A stretch of 22,906 nucleotides of DNA from Geobacter sp. (GTDB taxonomy: Bacteria; Desulfobacterota; Desulfuromonadia; Geobacterales; Geobacteraceae). Of this stretch, positions 14,436-22,130 are shown piece by piece. Position 1 is the first letter of the stretch. Every line of letters starts with the position of its first letter. The stretch lies in assembly GCA_003499925.1 (NCBI GenBank), contig DNRQ01000106.1, forward strand, positions 2,554 to 25,459, written 5' to 3'. The translations under genes and the position numbers were made by a program. The notes under the pieces were generated by a model. It was not told where the DNA came from. It did no database searches and worked only from the letters and a program-made list of their open reading frames with translations.

Positions 14436-15350
14436 ATGACAGATAAAAAGATCAAGCTGCTCGTCATCTCGGGCCCTACCGGCTCCGGGAAGAGCGACCT
14501 TGCCGTTAGGATAGCGGAGCAGATTGGCGGGGAGATCGTCAACGCCGACTCGATGCAGATCTACCGTGGCATGGACATCGGCACCGCCAAGCCTTTGGCC
14601 GAGGAGCGCGCGCGGGTTCCACACCATCTGCTGGATATCGTCTCTCCGGACCTGAACTTCACCGCCTCTGATTTTCGCCGTGAGGCGGCTGCAGCTATCG
14701 CCGATATCGATCGCAGGGGGATGAGGGCGATCGTCGTCGGAGGCACCGGGCTCTATATCCGCGCTCTTCTTGAAGGTCTGGTCGACTCTCCCACCGGCGA
14801 CCCGGAACTGCGCCTGCAATTCGCTGAGGTGCCCGGCGAGGAACTTCTGCGTCGTCTTTTTCTGGTCGATCCGGAAACCGCATCCCGTCTGCACCCCAAC
14901 GATCGGGTCCGCATCATCCGGGCGCTGGAGGTCTTCAGCCAGACCGGACGCCCGATCTCGGCCTTTCGCACCGAGCACGCTTTCTCCGGCACCTACTACG
15001 ATACATTAAAGTTCGCAATCAAGGTCGAGCGACAGGAATTGTACCGACGCATAGATCACCGGGTCGAACAGATGCTGCGGGATGGTCTGGTCGAGGAGGT
15101 CCGCTCGCTGCTCGCTTCAGGATTCACATTAGAAATGAAAGCGATGCGTTCCATCGGCTACAAGGAGATTTCGGCCTACCTTGCAGGAGAAATAGCGCTA
15201 AATGAGGCAGTTGATCTCATAAAACGTGACACCAGACGCTACGCAAAACGGCAGATGACCTGGTTCAGCAAGGAAAATGATATTTATTGGCTTGAATATC
15301 CTGAAACTTTTGCTAATATCCTTGCACATGTGATTGAATTTTTTGCGTAA
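14436..15350 (+). CDS. miaA: tRNA dimethylallyltransferase MiaA
   Basis: Transfers a dimethylallyl group to N6 of A37 in tRNAs that read codons starting with U, the first step towards ms2i6A. The 304-residue length is normal. The P-loop GPTGSGKS is at 13-20, followed by NADSMQIYRGMDIGTAKP and VPHHLLDI, then VGGTGLYIRALLEG. The C-terminal half has SIGYKEI and the RRYAKRQMTWF motif near 267-277. The ATG lies 16 nt after the mutL stop with only a weak ribosome site, so translational coupling to mutL is possible. hfq starts 12 nt downstream. Confidence 0.97.
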   Translation: MTDKKIKLLVISGPTGSGKSDLAVRIAEQIGGEIVNADSMQIYRGMDIGTAKPLAEERARVPHHLLDIVSPDLNFTASDFRREAAAAIADIDRRGMRAIVVGGTGLYIRALLEGLVDSPTGDPELRLQFAEVPGEELLRRLFLVDPETASRLHPNDRVRIIRALEVFSQTGRPISAFRTEHAFSGTYYDTLKFAIKVERQELYRRIDHRVEQMLRDGLVEEVRSLLASGFTLEMKAMRSIGYKEISAYLAGEIALNEAVDLIKRDTRRYAKRQMTWFSKENDIYWLEYPETFANILAHVIEFFA

Positions 15351-15362
15351 AGGAGCGGAATC

Positions 15363-15587
15363 ATGCCGAAAACGCCTTTTAACATCCAGGACCAGTATCT
15401 CAACCAGTCTCGCAAAGAGCGCGTGAAGGTTTTGGTGCAGCTCATGTCGGGTGAAAAGCTGGAAGGCCTTATCAAGTCTTTTGACAACTTCTCAGTGCTC
15501 ATGGAAGTTCATGGCGACATCCTCATCTATAAGCATGCTATCTGCAGCATCACCTCCGTAGACGGCGTTTTCCGCCTCCACCAGTAG
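15363..15587 (+). CDS. hfq: RNA chaperone Hfq
   Basis: A Sm-like hexameric RNA chaperone that pairs small RNAs with messages. It has 74 residues, almost all Sm core. Sm1 includes NIQDQYLNQSRKERVKVLVQLMSGEKLEG and F40DNF with the usual conserved Q8-like and D-residue positions. Sm2 has the Y55KHA motif (variant IYKHAICSI), whose K and H line the proximal RNA face. The disordered C-terminal tail of enterobacterial Hfq is absent. AGGAG lies 7 nt before the ATG. It is the last gene of mutL-miaA-hfq and is followed by a strong terminator; promoters inside miaA, as in E. coli, are possible but I could not identify one. Confidence 0.97.
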   Translation: MPKTPFNIQDQYLNQSRKERVKVLVQLMSGEKLEGLIKSFDNFSVLMEVHGDILIYKHAICSITSVDGVFRLHQ

Positions 15588-15669
15588 ACGCTTCAGGCGG
15601 ACCAGGGGGTAACTCCGTTGCTCCCGCTGCGCTGAAGTTCCAGACAAAGAAAAAGGTGCTTCATCTCAC

Positions 15670-15702
15670 AGCCGGCTCGGTAATGAGCCGGCTGCCTTTT
15701 TA
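15670..15702 (+). terminator. Rho-independent terminator after hfq
   Basis: A perfect 9-bp stem, AGCCGGCTC (15670-15678) and GAGCCGGCT (15685-15693), with a 6-nt loop, followed by GCCTTTTTAT. It lies about 80 nt after the hfq stop and ends the mutL-miaA-hfq message. Confidence 0.9.
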
Positions 15703-15764
15703 TCTATTGCCAAATTCCTCCTTCTCCCCATATCATTGGTTTTGGTCCTGCCCGTTCAGGGGCA

Positions 15765-15779
15765 TGCAAGTGCCTTGCA
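15765..15779. repeat. Short inverted repeat in the hfq-DUF512 gap
   Basis: TGCAAG-TGC-CTTGCA, a perfect 6-bp inverted repeat with a 3-nt centre. It could be an operator for the downstream gene or a chance hairpin. The gap 15588-15963 otherwise holds the hfq terminator and the palindrome at 15842-15864, and no gene. Confidence 0.3.
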
Positions 15780-15841
15780 CCCTCCCGCCGTATAGGCGTG
15801 GGCCTGAAATGCCATCTCCCACCGAGGGACGCTTAAAAATT

Positions 15842-15864
15842 CCCTCTCCCCTCGTGGGAGAGGG
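15842..15864. repeat. Palindromic repeat hairpin (CCCTCTCCC family)
   Basis: Perfect 9-bp arms at 15842-15850 and 15856-15864 with loop CTCGT, followed by a G-rich GGGAGAGGGGG tail. It is nearly identical to the second hairpin at 12206-12228. Confidence 0.75.
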
Positions 15865-15963
15865 TTAGGGAGAGGGGGAGCCGCTCTTTAGCAAAGGGTA
15901 ACAGCCGGCGGATCAGTACTAGACAGGTCTGCAAAAACGTACGCGAAATCAGGAGGAAGTTTG

Positions 15964-17355
15964 ATGTCAGGGCTCATCGTTGACAGAGTTATGCCGGGAA
16001 GCATCGCGGAAGAGTTGGAGATCGAGCCGGGGGATAGCCTCGTCTCGGTGAACGGGCATGCTCTGCGCGACGTTATTGATTATAACTACTTCGGCTCGGA
16101 TGACGTCCTGGTTCTCGAATTGGAGAAGGCAGACGGCGAGCTCTGGGAGCTTGAGGTGGAGCGTGAAGAGGGGGAGTCGCTGGGACTCAGCTTCGAGGCG
16201 CCCGCGCCCGCTCGCTGCGGTAACAACTGCGTCTTTTGTTTCGTACACCAGCTTCCCAAGGGATTGCGAAGCCCGCTCTACGTGAAGGACGAGGATTACC
16301 GCCTCTCCTTTCTCTACGGAAACTACGTGACTCTCGCCAACATCGGCAGCGCCGAGTTGGAGAGGATCAAGACACAGCGACTGTCGCCGCTTTATATCTC
16401 GGTTCATGCGACGGATCCCGTCCTGAGGGAGGAGTTGCTCGGCAAGAGCGGGATTCTGCCGATCCTCGATGTCATGAAGGAACTTGCAGGGGCGCGGATC
16501 ACCATGCACACCCAGATCGTGCTCTGCCCGGGGCTCAACGACGGTGAGGCGTTTGCGCGCACCGTGGAGGATCTTGCCCGGATGCATCCATTCGTCGCTT
16601 CTCTTGCAGTTGTTCCGGTCGGCCTCACCGGTCATCGCGGGAAGCTGCCAGCGCTCACCCCGTTGACCGAAGCTTACGCCGCTTCGTTCATTGGAGAGTG
16701 GGGGAAAAGGGCGCAGCTGCTGGCAGAGCGGCTGGGCGAGCCTTTCCTGTTCCTTGCCGACGAGTTCTACATCAAGGGGGGGATACCTTTTCCGGAACTG
16801 GAAAGCTACGGCGACCTGCCGCAGTTGGAAAATGGCGTGGGGATGATCCCGCTGTTCCTGTCGGAAGCGGAGCAGGTGCTGGAGGAAGCCGAGCATCTGG
16901 GTGAAGCCGAGCATCTGGGTGGAGCCCGGATCACGGTCGTGACCGGCGAATCGCCCTACCGGTATCTGGCCGAATTCCTGGAGCGCCTCTCTGCGGTGAC
17001 CGGCGCCTCGATCATTCCTGTGGCAGTTCCGAACCTGCTCTTCGGCGCAACCGTCACCGTGACCGGTCTGGTCTGCGGCAGGGATATCATAGCCGCCCTG
17101 CAGGGGACGGACCTTGGGGATCTGGTGCTGGTTCCGGACGTAATGATGAAGGAGGGTGAGGGGGTCTTTCTGGACGATTTGACACTGGAGGATCTGGAGC
17201 GCGAGCTCGGGAAACCGGTGCTGGTGGTGGAGTCGACGCCGTTTGGCATCTACGTGGCGGTTACGGAGAATCAGGTTAAGGCGGAGAATCAGGTTAAGGC
17301 GGAGAATCAGGTTAAGGCGGAGAATCAGGTTAAGGCAAAGATTAAGATTGAGTGA
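15964..17355 (+). CDS. DUF512 family PDZ / radical-SAM-like Fe-S protein
   Basis: A 463-residue protein of the DUF512 family of putative Fe-S oxidoreductases. An N-terminal PDZ-like domain (about 1-65; GSIAEELEIEPGDSLVSVNG) is followed by a C-x3-C-x2-C cluster motif (C85, C89, C92 in CGNNCVFCF), as in radical-SAM enzymes. Next come the family segments HQLPKGLR, KDEDYRLSFLYGNY and ISVHATDP. The family's reaction is unknown. The ATG at 15964 is chosen over the TTG at 15961 because AGGAGG (15951-15956) lies 7 nt upstream. Two 18-bp tandem repeats are inside the gene: AEHLGE twice near residues 308-319, and ENQVKA four times at the C-terminus, so the end of the protein is repeat-grown and lysine rich. 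It converges on the DRTGG-type gene. Confidence 0.9.
   Translation: MSGLIVDRVMPGSIAEELEIEPGDSLVSVNGHALRDVIDYNYFGSDDVLVLELEKADGELWELEVEREEGESLGLSFEAPAPARCGNNCVFCFVHQLPKGLRSPLYVKDEDYRLSFLYGNYVTLANIGSAELERIKTQRLSPLYISVHATDPVLREELLGKSGILPILDVMKELAGARITMHTQIVLCPGLNDGEAFARTVEDLARMHPFVASLAVVPVGLTGHRGKLPALTPLTEAYAASFIGEWGKRAQLLAERLGEPFLFLADEFYIKGGIPFPELESYGDLPQLENGVGMIPLFLSEAEQVLEEAEHLGEAEHLGGARITVVTGESPYRYLAEFLERLSAVTGASIIPVAVPNLLFGATVTVTGLVCGRDIIAALQGTDLGDLVLVPDVMMKEGEGVFLDDLTLEDLERELGKPVLVVESTPFGIYVAVTENQVKAENQVKAENQVKAENQVKAKIKIE
16885..16920. repeat. 18-bp perfect tandem duplication inside the DUF512 gene
   Basis: Two identical copies of GAAGCCGAGCATCTGGGT, at 16885-16902 and 16903-16920. They duplicate the hexapeptide EAEHLG in frame. 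Confidence 0.9.
17266..17337. repeat. Four 18-bp tandem repeats at the DUF512 C-terminus
   Basis: The unit GAGAATCAGGTTAAGGCG is repeated perfectly at 17266, 17284 and 17302, and with one change at 17320, encoding ENQVKA four times. The last unit plus the gene end (17320-17355) is copied again beyond the stop at 17361-17396 with a few substitutions, including a second in-frame-looking TGA. Confidence 0.95.
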
Positions 17356-17379
17356 AACCCGAGAATCAGATCGAGGTAA

Positions 17380-17413
17380 AGATTAAGATTGAGTGAACGC
17401 TTGATCTTAATCT
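17380..17413. terminator. Hairpin between convergent genes, possible bidirectional terminator
   Basis: Exact 10-bp arms AGATTAAGAT (17380-17389) and ATCTTAATCT (17404-17413), extended inward by pairs that include two G-T wobbles, around a 6-nt loop. It lies between the DUF512 stop and the convergent DRTGG-type gene stop. No clean T-run follows on either strand, so termination is inferred from position and structure. Confidence 0.45.
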
Positions 17414-17423
17414 GCCTGCCTAG

Positions 17424-17460
17424 CTTTCCTTTTCCTTTTCCTTTACCTTTTCCTTTACCT
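17424..17460. repeat. CCTTTT/CCTTTA hexamer microsatellite
   Basis: About six pyrimidine-rich hexamers, CCTTTT or CCTTTA, ending 9 nt before the stop of the minus-strand DRTGG-type gene. A related GGTAAA run occurs at 20451-20470, again at a gene boundary. Confidence 0.8.
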
Positions 17461-17468
17461 GCCTCTCA

Positions 17469-18563
17469 CTACCTCGCAATGGCGTCGATCGCCTCGAAAT
17501 TGAAGACCTTCTCTGCAGACCATTTAATGTGGTTGATTTTCTCATGGTCATCAGCGGTTATCTTCGAGACGTGCTCGGTGAGGGTGATGAACACTTCCGC
17601 GGTGGTTTGTCCGGTGCGAATATATGGGATGTTGCTGTCGTCCAGGATCTTCTGGCTGATGGCGGAGATGGGGGCGATCCCGGGAATGACGAGGCCGGCG
17701 AGCTTGCGCCGGTACGCCGGGATGTTGTAGAGAGCCGATGCGGTAACGATCAGCTCGTCCCTTGAACTCGTGGTAATGAGGAGCGTCGAGTCCTGCAAGG
17801 TATCTATGACGCGCTGTGATGACGCGGCGCCGAGCTGGATGTGGTTGATGATCCTGCTCTTTCCTTCCTGATCCCCGTGTAGCGGAAGCTTCAACAGGTT
17901 TGAGAGGTCGATGAGCGTCGGATTGGCAAGGATGGTCGAGTAGTCGAACGCGCCGGCGAGCATCTGCTGCCGGCCTGCAAAATAGTTCTGCAAAAAGCCG
18001 AGCGCCTCGGTCCGTTTGTCAGGAAAAAGCTTGTTCACCAGGATCAGTCGTACGTCAGCCCCTTGCTGCTCGAACAGGGAGAGGTTTAATTCAACGGAGT
18101 CGATGACGCATCCGACCCCGCCGCTGGCGACCATGATCACCGGCGCGTTGAGCTCCTTGGCGATCTGCGCATTATTGATGCCTATGACGGAGCCTACCCC
18201 GCCGTGACCCGATCCTTCTATGATCAGAAAGTCGTTCTTCGCTTCAAGTTCCTTGCACGCCTGCTGGATGCTTTTAAGCGGCAACTCCGCAGGGATCTCG
18301 CCCGAGAGATATTTTTTGGTGTAACCCCTGCCAAGCACGACAGGCGACATCAACGCGCGGTCCTGTTCGAGGCCGTATATCGAGGCAATGAGCGCGGCGT
18401 CCATGTCCATCTGCACACCGTCGAACATGAAGAGCTTCGGGCCGATTGGCTTGATGAAGCCGACTCTGGCGTATTTCTTCTTGGCCAGATGTATGAGGGA
18501 CAGGCTGATTGTCGTTTTTCCACAATGCTGTCCTGTTGCCGCGATGAAGATCTTCTTGCACAT
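17469..18563 (-). CDS. BioD-like P-loop / DRTGG domain protein (phosphotransacetylase N-terminal-like)
   Basis: A 364-residue cytoplasmic protein resembling the N-terminal regulatory part of long phosphotransacetylases. Residues 1-210 form a dethiobiotin-synthetase/CobB-like P-loop domain: the nucleotide loop is ATGQHCGKTT (9-18), followed by FIKPIG, IEGSGHGGVGSVIG and VMVASGGVG-like segments. Residues about 215-330 form a DRTGG-type domain. The catalytic phosphotransacetylase domain is absent, so acetyl transfer is not expected; a nucleotide-dependent regulatory or ligase-like role is an inference. The ATG at 18563 has GAGG 8 nt upstream. A 105-nt gap holding a hairpin and a hexamer repeat separates it from the convergent DUF512 gene. 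Confidence 0.85.
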   Translation of the reverse strand: MCKKIFIAATGQHCGKTTISLSLIHLAKKKYARVGFIKPIGPKLFMFDGVQMDMDAALIASIYGLEQDRALMSPVVLGRGYTKKYLSGEIPAELPLKSIQQACKELEAKNDFLIIEGSGHGGVGSVIGINNAQIAKELNAPVIMVASGGVGCVIDSVELNLSLFEQQGADVRLILVNKLFPDKRTEALGFLQNYFAGRQQMLAGAFDYSTILANPTLIDLSNLLKLPLHGDQEGKSRIINHIQLGAASSQRVIDTLQDSTLLITTSSRDELIVTASALYNIPAYRRKLAGLVIPGIAPISAISQKILDDSNIPYIRTGQTTAEVFITLTEHVSKITADDHEKINHIKWSAEKVFNFEAIDAIAR

Positions 18564-18760
18564 CTTTGGGCCTCGTTGCTTCTACGGCAAATGTTGATAC
18601 CGTCTGGATTATACCTTTTTGAAAATTTGGGGGCAAGGTCGTATACGCTAGCGCCCTCGGCCCTGCTCCGCCTCCGTACCCTTCTCCCAGCCCCTCCCGT
18701 ATGGCGCCGGATCGTGGTGAACCGTCACCCATGATATCACCGGCTCCACGGCACCCTTCG

Positions 18761-18789
18761 TTCGACATCCCCATTCTCCGTGATACAAT
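18761..18789 (+). promoter_or_regulatory. Candidate promoter of the BON-domain gene
   Basis: TACAAT (5 of 6) at 18784-18789 with a weak TTCGAC at 18761-18766 and an ideal 17-bp spacer; the leader would be about 115 nt. The rest of the 18564-18909 gap holds the start region of the divergent DRTGG gene and no recognisable RNA gene or repeat. Confidence 0.35.
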
Positions 18790-18909
18790 CTATCCGTTAG
18801 TTTTTGCAAATCTCCTCATGTGCCATTGCTGCTCCGGGAGCCCCTTGTGGCGCCCCTGGATGAGCATGAGCGCCTGACCAGATGATTTCCAATTAAAGGG
18901 GGAACAACG

Positions 18910-19629
18910 ATGATACGAGGAGAAGAGGTCGTTGGAACGATCCTGGCCGCTATGGAGCGGGAGTCGAGGGTGAACCTGCATGCCCGTGCACTTGATGTGA
19001 CTTTCGCTGACGGCATCGTCACGCTTGCAGGAGAGGTGAGCGGAATTACTGCAAAAAAAATCGCACTCGAACTTGCGGCCGCGCCTTCTCCGGTATCGGG
19101 GGTCGTCGACAGGCTCCGCGTGGAGCCCTCCGAGCCCATGGAAGATGGCGCCATCCGCGACCACGTCTGCAACGCCTTCATCAGCGAGCCGGCATTTGCC
19201 TCTTATTCGATCCAGGCGCTGGTGAAGCAGACGCTGGAGACGGTCCGGTTGTTGGATGCTAAGCGCATGCTGGAGGTGGAGATTGCCGATGGTGTCGTGA
19301 TTCTGAATGGCACGATGGAGAGCATCTCCCATAAACGGCTGGCCGGTGTGCTTGCCTGGTGGGTTCCGGGCAGCCGGGACGTCGTGAACGGCATTGAGTT
19401 GTCACCCCCGATGGAAGACAACGACGACGAGTTGACCGACGCGGTTCGGCTTGTCCTCGAGAAGGATCCGCTGGTGAACGCATCCCAGATCAGGATTCGC
19501 AGCAAGGATTGCGTGGTGACATTGGACGGCGCGGTTGCGACGGAGAACAGCAGAATGGCGGCCGAGGCGGATGCCTGGTACATCTTCGGTGTGAACAACG
19601 TGGTCAATAATCTGATGGTCACCGGGTAA
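18910..19629 (+). CDS. Protein with three BON domains
   Basis: A 239-residue protein built almost entirely of three BON-type repeats, at about 4-71, 77-163 and 170-238. Each has the pattern of an amphipathic helix, then 'V.L.G.V' strands (VTFADGIVTLAGEVSG; VEIADGVVILNGTMES; IRSKDCVVTLDGAVAT). The last two end with the 'GV..V.N.L' or 'DVVNGIEL' signature. No signal peptide or membrane helix is visible, so unlike OsmY it may act in the cytoplasm. BON domains are thought to bind phospholipid or other ligands in stress and envelope proteins; the role here is unknown. GGGGGAA lies 6 nt upstream of the ATG. The next gene starts 2 nt after its stop, so the two are probably co-translated. Confidence 0.85.
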   Translation: MIRGEEVVGTILAAMERESRVNLHARALDVTFADGIVTLAGEVSGITAKKIALELAAAPSPVSGVVDRLRVEPSEPMEDGAIRDHVCNAFISEPAFASYSIQALVKQTLETVRLLDAKRMLEVEIADGVVILNGTMESISHKRLAGVLAWWVPGSRDVVNGIELSPPMEDNDDELTDAVRLVLEKDPLVNASQIRIRSKDCVVTLDGAVATENSRMAAEADAWYIFGVNNVVNNLMVTG

Positions 19630-19631
19630 TC

Positions 19632-19946
19632 ATGAGGATACGGCCGAAGCAGCCCGACATTCCTGCCGACAGGCCTGAGACCTTACGCCATGAGATCACG
19701 GCCCTCTTGATCGAGGAGAGCCTGACGGCGAGGGAGATCTCGGAGCGGGTAGGGATTCAGGAGAAGGAGGTGCTGGAGCACCTGGAGCATATAAAGATCG
19801 CACGCCATGCAGGATTGGTCATCACTGCGGCCCTCTGCCTGGCGTGCGGTTTTTCTTTTCGAAAGAGAGAGCGTCTGAAGGGACCTGGCAGGTGCCCGGT
19901 CTGCCGCAGCGAGCATATCGCGGAGCCCCGCTTCTCCATCCGCTAG
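19632..19946 (+). CDS. Small HTH / zinc-ribbon predicted transcriptional regulator
   Basis: A 104-residue protein. Residues about 15-62 form a winged-helix-like HTH (LRHEITALLIEES, LTAREISERVGIQEKEVLEHLEHI). A C-terminal zinc ribbon has two CxxC knuckles, C69-x2-C72 (CLACGF) and C88-x2-C91 (CPVCRS). This arrangement matches a family of predicted transcriptional regulators with an HTH fused to a Zn-ribbon (COG3357-like), best known from archaea and some anaerobic bacteria. It starts 2 nt after the BON gene and has only a weak ribosome site of its own. It could control its own operon or the convergent rtcB-archease genes; neither is shown by the sequence. Confidence 0.8.
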   Translation: MRIRPKQPDIPADRPETLRHEITALLIEESLTAREISERVGIQEKEVLEHLEHIKIARHAGLVITAALCLACGFSFRKRERLKGPGRCPVCRSEHIAEPRFSIR

Positions 19947-19951
19947 CGCCC

Positions 19952-19982
19952 CCCCTCTCCCTGGCCCACCCGGTGAGAGGGG
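19952..19982. terminator. Hairpin between the convergent HTH and archease genes
   Basis: Perfect 8-bp arms CCCCTCTC (19952-19959) and GAGAGGGG (19975-19982) around a 15-nt loop, midway between the stops of two convergent genes. There is no T-run, so it may be a termination aid or another member of the G/C-rich palindrome family. Confidence 0.4.
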
Positions 19983-19999
19983 ACCCCTTATACCTCCCC

Positions 20000-20431
20000 T
20001 CACACATCCAGAACAACCGTCGCGCGCCAACCTTCCTGAACTTGCGCGACTGAGAATCTCAGCATGGTAACGGCTTTCACGTCCGTGCTGAGCTTATGCC
20101 TTGATGCATCGATCTCCTCTCCCTGCAGCGTCGCCTGTAGGCTGCATCCTCCGCCCCCCCTGGTGATCGTGATCTGCGCAGGAAGCAGTAGCAGCCTTTT
20201 GGCATCCTTGTAGAAGATGAGCTCGTTCAGGAAATCGAACAGGAGCATCTCTTCGTTACTCTGATCGAGCTTTATCTCTACCGTTACGGTCGGGCGGATG
20301 GCTGTCAGATCGTCCGCCATGACCTTCATGGACGCTTGGGCAGCTTCCTTGAAAAGCTCTTCCAGCGTCCCACTCCACGCGTTAAAGGCGATGTCCGCGT
20401 GTGCTATGTCACCTCTGTATTCAAATGGCAT
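20000..20431 (-). CDS. Archease (RtcB activator)
   Basis: A protein of 143 residues (144 if the ATG at 20434 is used) that speeds guanylylation and multiple turnover of the RNA ligase RtcB. Family signatures are DIAHADIAFNAW and TLEELFKEAA near the N-terminus, LLFDFLNELIFYKD in the middle, and STDVKAVTMLRFSV with GWRATVVLDV at the end. The conserved acidic metal-binding residues of the family (HAD near the start, TDVKAVT, final LD) are present. GAGG lies 6 nt before the second ATG and 3 nt before the first, so 20431 is preferred. It lies 77 nt downstream of rtcB on the same strand, the usual pairing for archease-dependent RtcB. Confidence 0.93.
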   Translation of the reverse strand: MPFEYRGDIAHADIAFNAWSGTLEELFKEAAQASMKVMADDLTAIRPTVTVEIKLDQSNEEMLLFDFLNELIFYKDAKRLLLLPAQITITRGGGGCSLQATLQGEEIDASRHKLSTDVKAVTMLRFSVAQVQEGWRATVVLDV

Positions 20432-20450
20432 CATGGACCTCTTAGAAGCA

Positions 20451-20470
20451 GGTAAAGGTAAAGGTAAAGG
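20451..20470. repeat. GGTAAA hexamer repeat between rtcB and archease
   Basis: Three perfect tandem GGTAAA units plus GG. On the minus strand they read CCTTTA, the same unit as in the tract at 17424-17460. It sits about 17 nt upstream of the archease start, so copy number could alter spacing or translation of archease. Confidence 0.8.
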
Positions 20471-20507
20471 CTGGATGTCATCGACCGTGCCGTCGGGGCC
20501 GGCGAAA

Positions 20508-21965
20508 TCATCCTTTTATGTTTCCTATGGGAATCAACCGCGCCACTCTTTTGCTTAACCCGGCGAGTTCCGTCGCCTCCACGACTTCGTCGATATTCTT
20601 GTAGGCGTCTCCGGCCTCCTCGGCCAGCCCGCCAAAGGAGTCGGTTCGGACGTAGATGCCACGCGCCTCCATGTCGCGCTGCAGTTTGTCGCCGCGGAAG
20701 CTCTTTTTGGCCTGGTGCCTGCTCATGGTCCTGCCGCTGCCGTGCGCCGTGGTGAAAAAGGCGTCGGCGCCGCTCTGCATCCCGGCCAGCAGGTAGGAGC
20801 CGGTCTCCATGCTCCCTCCGATGATGACGGGCTGTCCGCTCTTGCTGTAGCACTCGGGCAGGCCCTGCGCGCCCGGTCCGAAGGCGCGGGTCGACCCCTT
20901 GCGATGTATCAGGAGTTCCTTTTTGCCGCCGTCCGCCGCGTGCTTCTCCAGCTTTGCCGTGTTGTGGGCCACGTCGTAAACCATTCGCATCCCGAGGTCG
21001 TCCGGCGACGAGTTGAAGACCTCGGAGAATACTTCTCGGATCCGATGCAGGATCACCTGCCGGTTGGCAAAGGCCATGTTGACGGCGCATTTCATGGCGC
21101 TGAAGTAGGCCTGGCCTTCCGGGGAGTGAAAGGGGGCGCAGGCGAGTTCCCGGTCCACGAGCTTGATGCCGTACTTTCGCTCCATGACCGAGAGGAATAC
21201 CTTCAGGTAATCGGTCGCCACCTGGTGGCCAAATCCCCTGCTGCCGCAATGGAACATGATCACCACCTGGTTCGGGATGTTGAGGCCGAAGGCGGCTGCC
21301 CGCTCGGCATCCCAGATGTTTTCCGGCTGCACCACCTGGATCTCGCAGTAATGATTGCCGCTGCCAAGGGTGCCGAGCTGGTTGTAGCCGCGCTCGATCG
21401 CCTTGTCGCTGATGGAGGACGGGTCCGCGCCGGGAAAACAGCCCCCTTCCTCGGTCATGTCGAGGTCGTCCTGCGTGGCAAAGCCGTGGCTTAGGCACCA
21501 GCGCGACCCCTGTTCGATTACCGAGCCGAATTCACTCTGGCTCAGCTTAACGAAGCCGTGGCAGCCGACGCCGGTCGGAATCCTTGCGAAGAGCCGGTCT
21601 ACCAGTTGGTGCAGTCGGGGCTTCACCTGATCCGCAGTCAGGTTGGTCAGGACCAGGCGCATGCCGCAATTGATATCGAACCCGATTCCGCCGGGCGAGA
21701 TGACACCGGTTCCCGGGTCCATGGCGGCGACCCCGCCAATCGGGAAGCCGTATCCCCAGTGGCCGTCCGGCATGCAATAGGCGTATCTCTGTATCCCGGG
21801 GAGTGTGGCGACGTTGCTGACCTGCTCGAAGACACCTGCATCCATCTCCTGGATGAGCTTTTCGGTTGCGAAGATACGTGCCGGCACCAGCATCCCCTCT
21901 TTATAGCTGACGGGGAGCTCCCAGATCGTATCCGAAATTTTCTTCAATGCCGCTGGTAGGTTCAT
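20508..21965 (-). CDS. rtcB: RNA-splicing ligase RtcB
   Basis: A GTP- and Mn2+-dependent ligase that joins 2',3'-cyclic-phosphate and 5'-OH RNA ends in RNA repair or tRNA splicing. The 485-residue length matches archaeal-type RtcB. Metal ligands are visible: D97 and C100 in GFDINCGMR, H205 in GSGNHYCE, H239 in FHCGSRGFGHQ and H334 in DVAHN. The guanylylated histidine is H408 in TTAHGSGRTMSR. GGGAGGAG lies a few nt before the ATG. It is followed by archease on the same strand. The sigma54 regulator RtcR, which controls rtcBA in E. coli, is not present here, nor is the cyclase RtcA. Confidence 0.96.
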   Translation of the reverse strand: MNLPAALKKISDTIWELPVSYKEGMLVPARIFATEKLIQEMDAGVFEQVSNVATLPGIQRYAYCMPDGHWGYGFPIGGVAAMDPGTGVISPGGIGFDINCGMRLVLTNLTADQVKPRLHQLVDRLFARIPTGVGCHGFVKLSQSEFGSVIEQGSRWCLSHGFATQDDLDMTEEGGCFPGADPSSISDKAIERGYNQLGTLGSGNHYCEIQVVQPENIWDAERAAAFGLNIPNQVVIMFHCGSRGFGHQVATDYLKVFLSVMERKYGIKLVDRELACAPFHSPEGQAYFSAMKCAVNMAFANRQVILHRIREVFSEVFNSSPDDLGMRMVYDVAHNTAKLEKHAADGGKKELLIHRKGSTRAFGPGAQGLPECYSKSGQPVIIGGSMETGSYLLAGMQSGADAFFTTAHGSGRTMSRHQAKKSFRGDKLQRDMEARGIYVRTDSFGGLAEEAGDAYKNIDEVVEATELAGLSKRVARLIPIGNIKG

Positions 21966-22130
21966 GACTCCTCCCTATGCTGGTTCAGATTTCTACCACA
22001 TCATATGTTATCACAGTTTAATGGGCGCGGTCGATGTCCCGACCTTCTTTGCCCGTCCTGCCACCGGCGATAATGTGAGGTGATGGGTATTCTGAGAAAT
22101 GGGGACGTGCCGGGTAAAAAATTCTGAGGG

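Noticed and set aside
15656..15868. Short plus-strand frame in the hfq-DUF512 gap
   Set aside because: It spans the hfq terminator and the repeat hairpin, with no ribosome site.
17266..17396. CRISPR-like array
   Set aside because: The 18-bp units are contiguous with no spacers and are in the reading frame of a protein.
18740..18790. tRNA-like GTTCGAC near 18760
   Set aside because: No acceptor or anticodon stem can be formed around it.
22040..22065. Possible sigma54 promoter for rtcB on the minus strand (TGGCAG...GGGC)
   Set aside because: The spacing between the GG and GC elements is 8 nt, not the required 10, and no RtcR gene is present.
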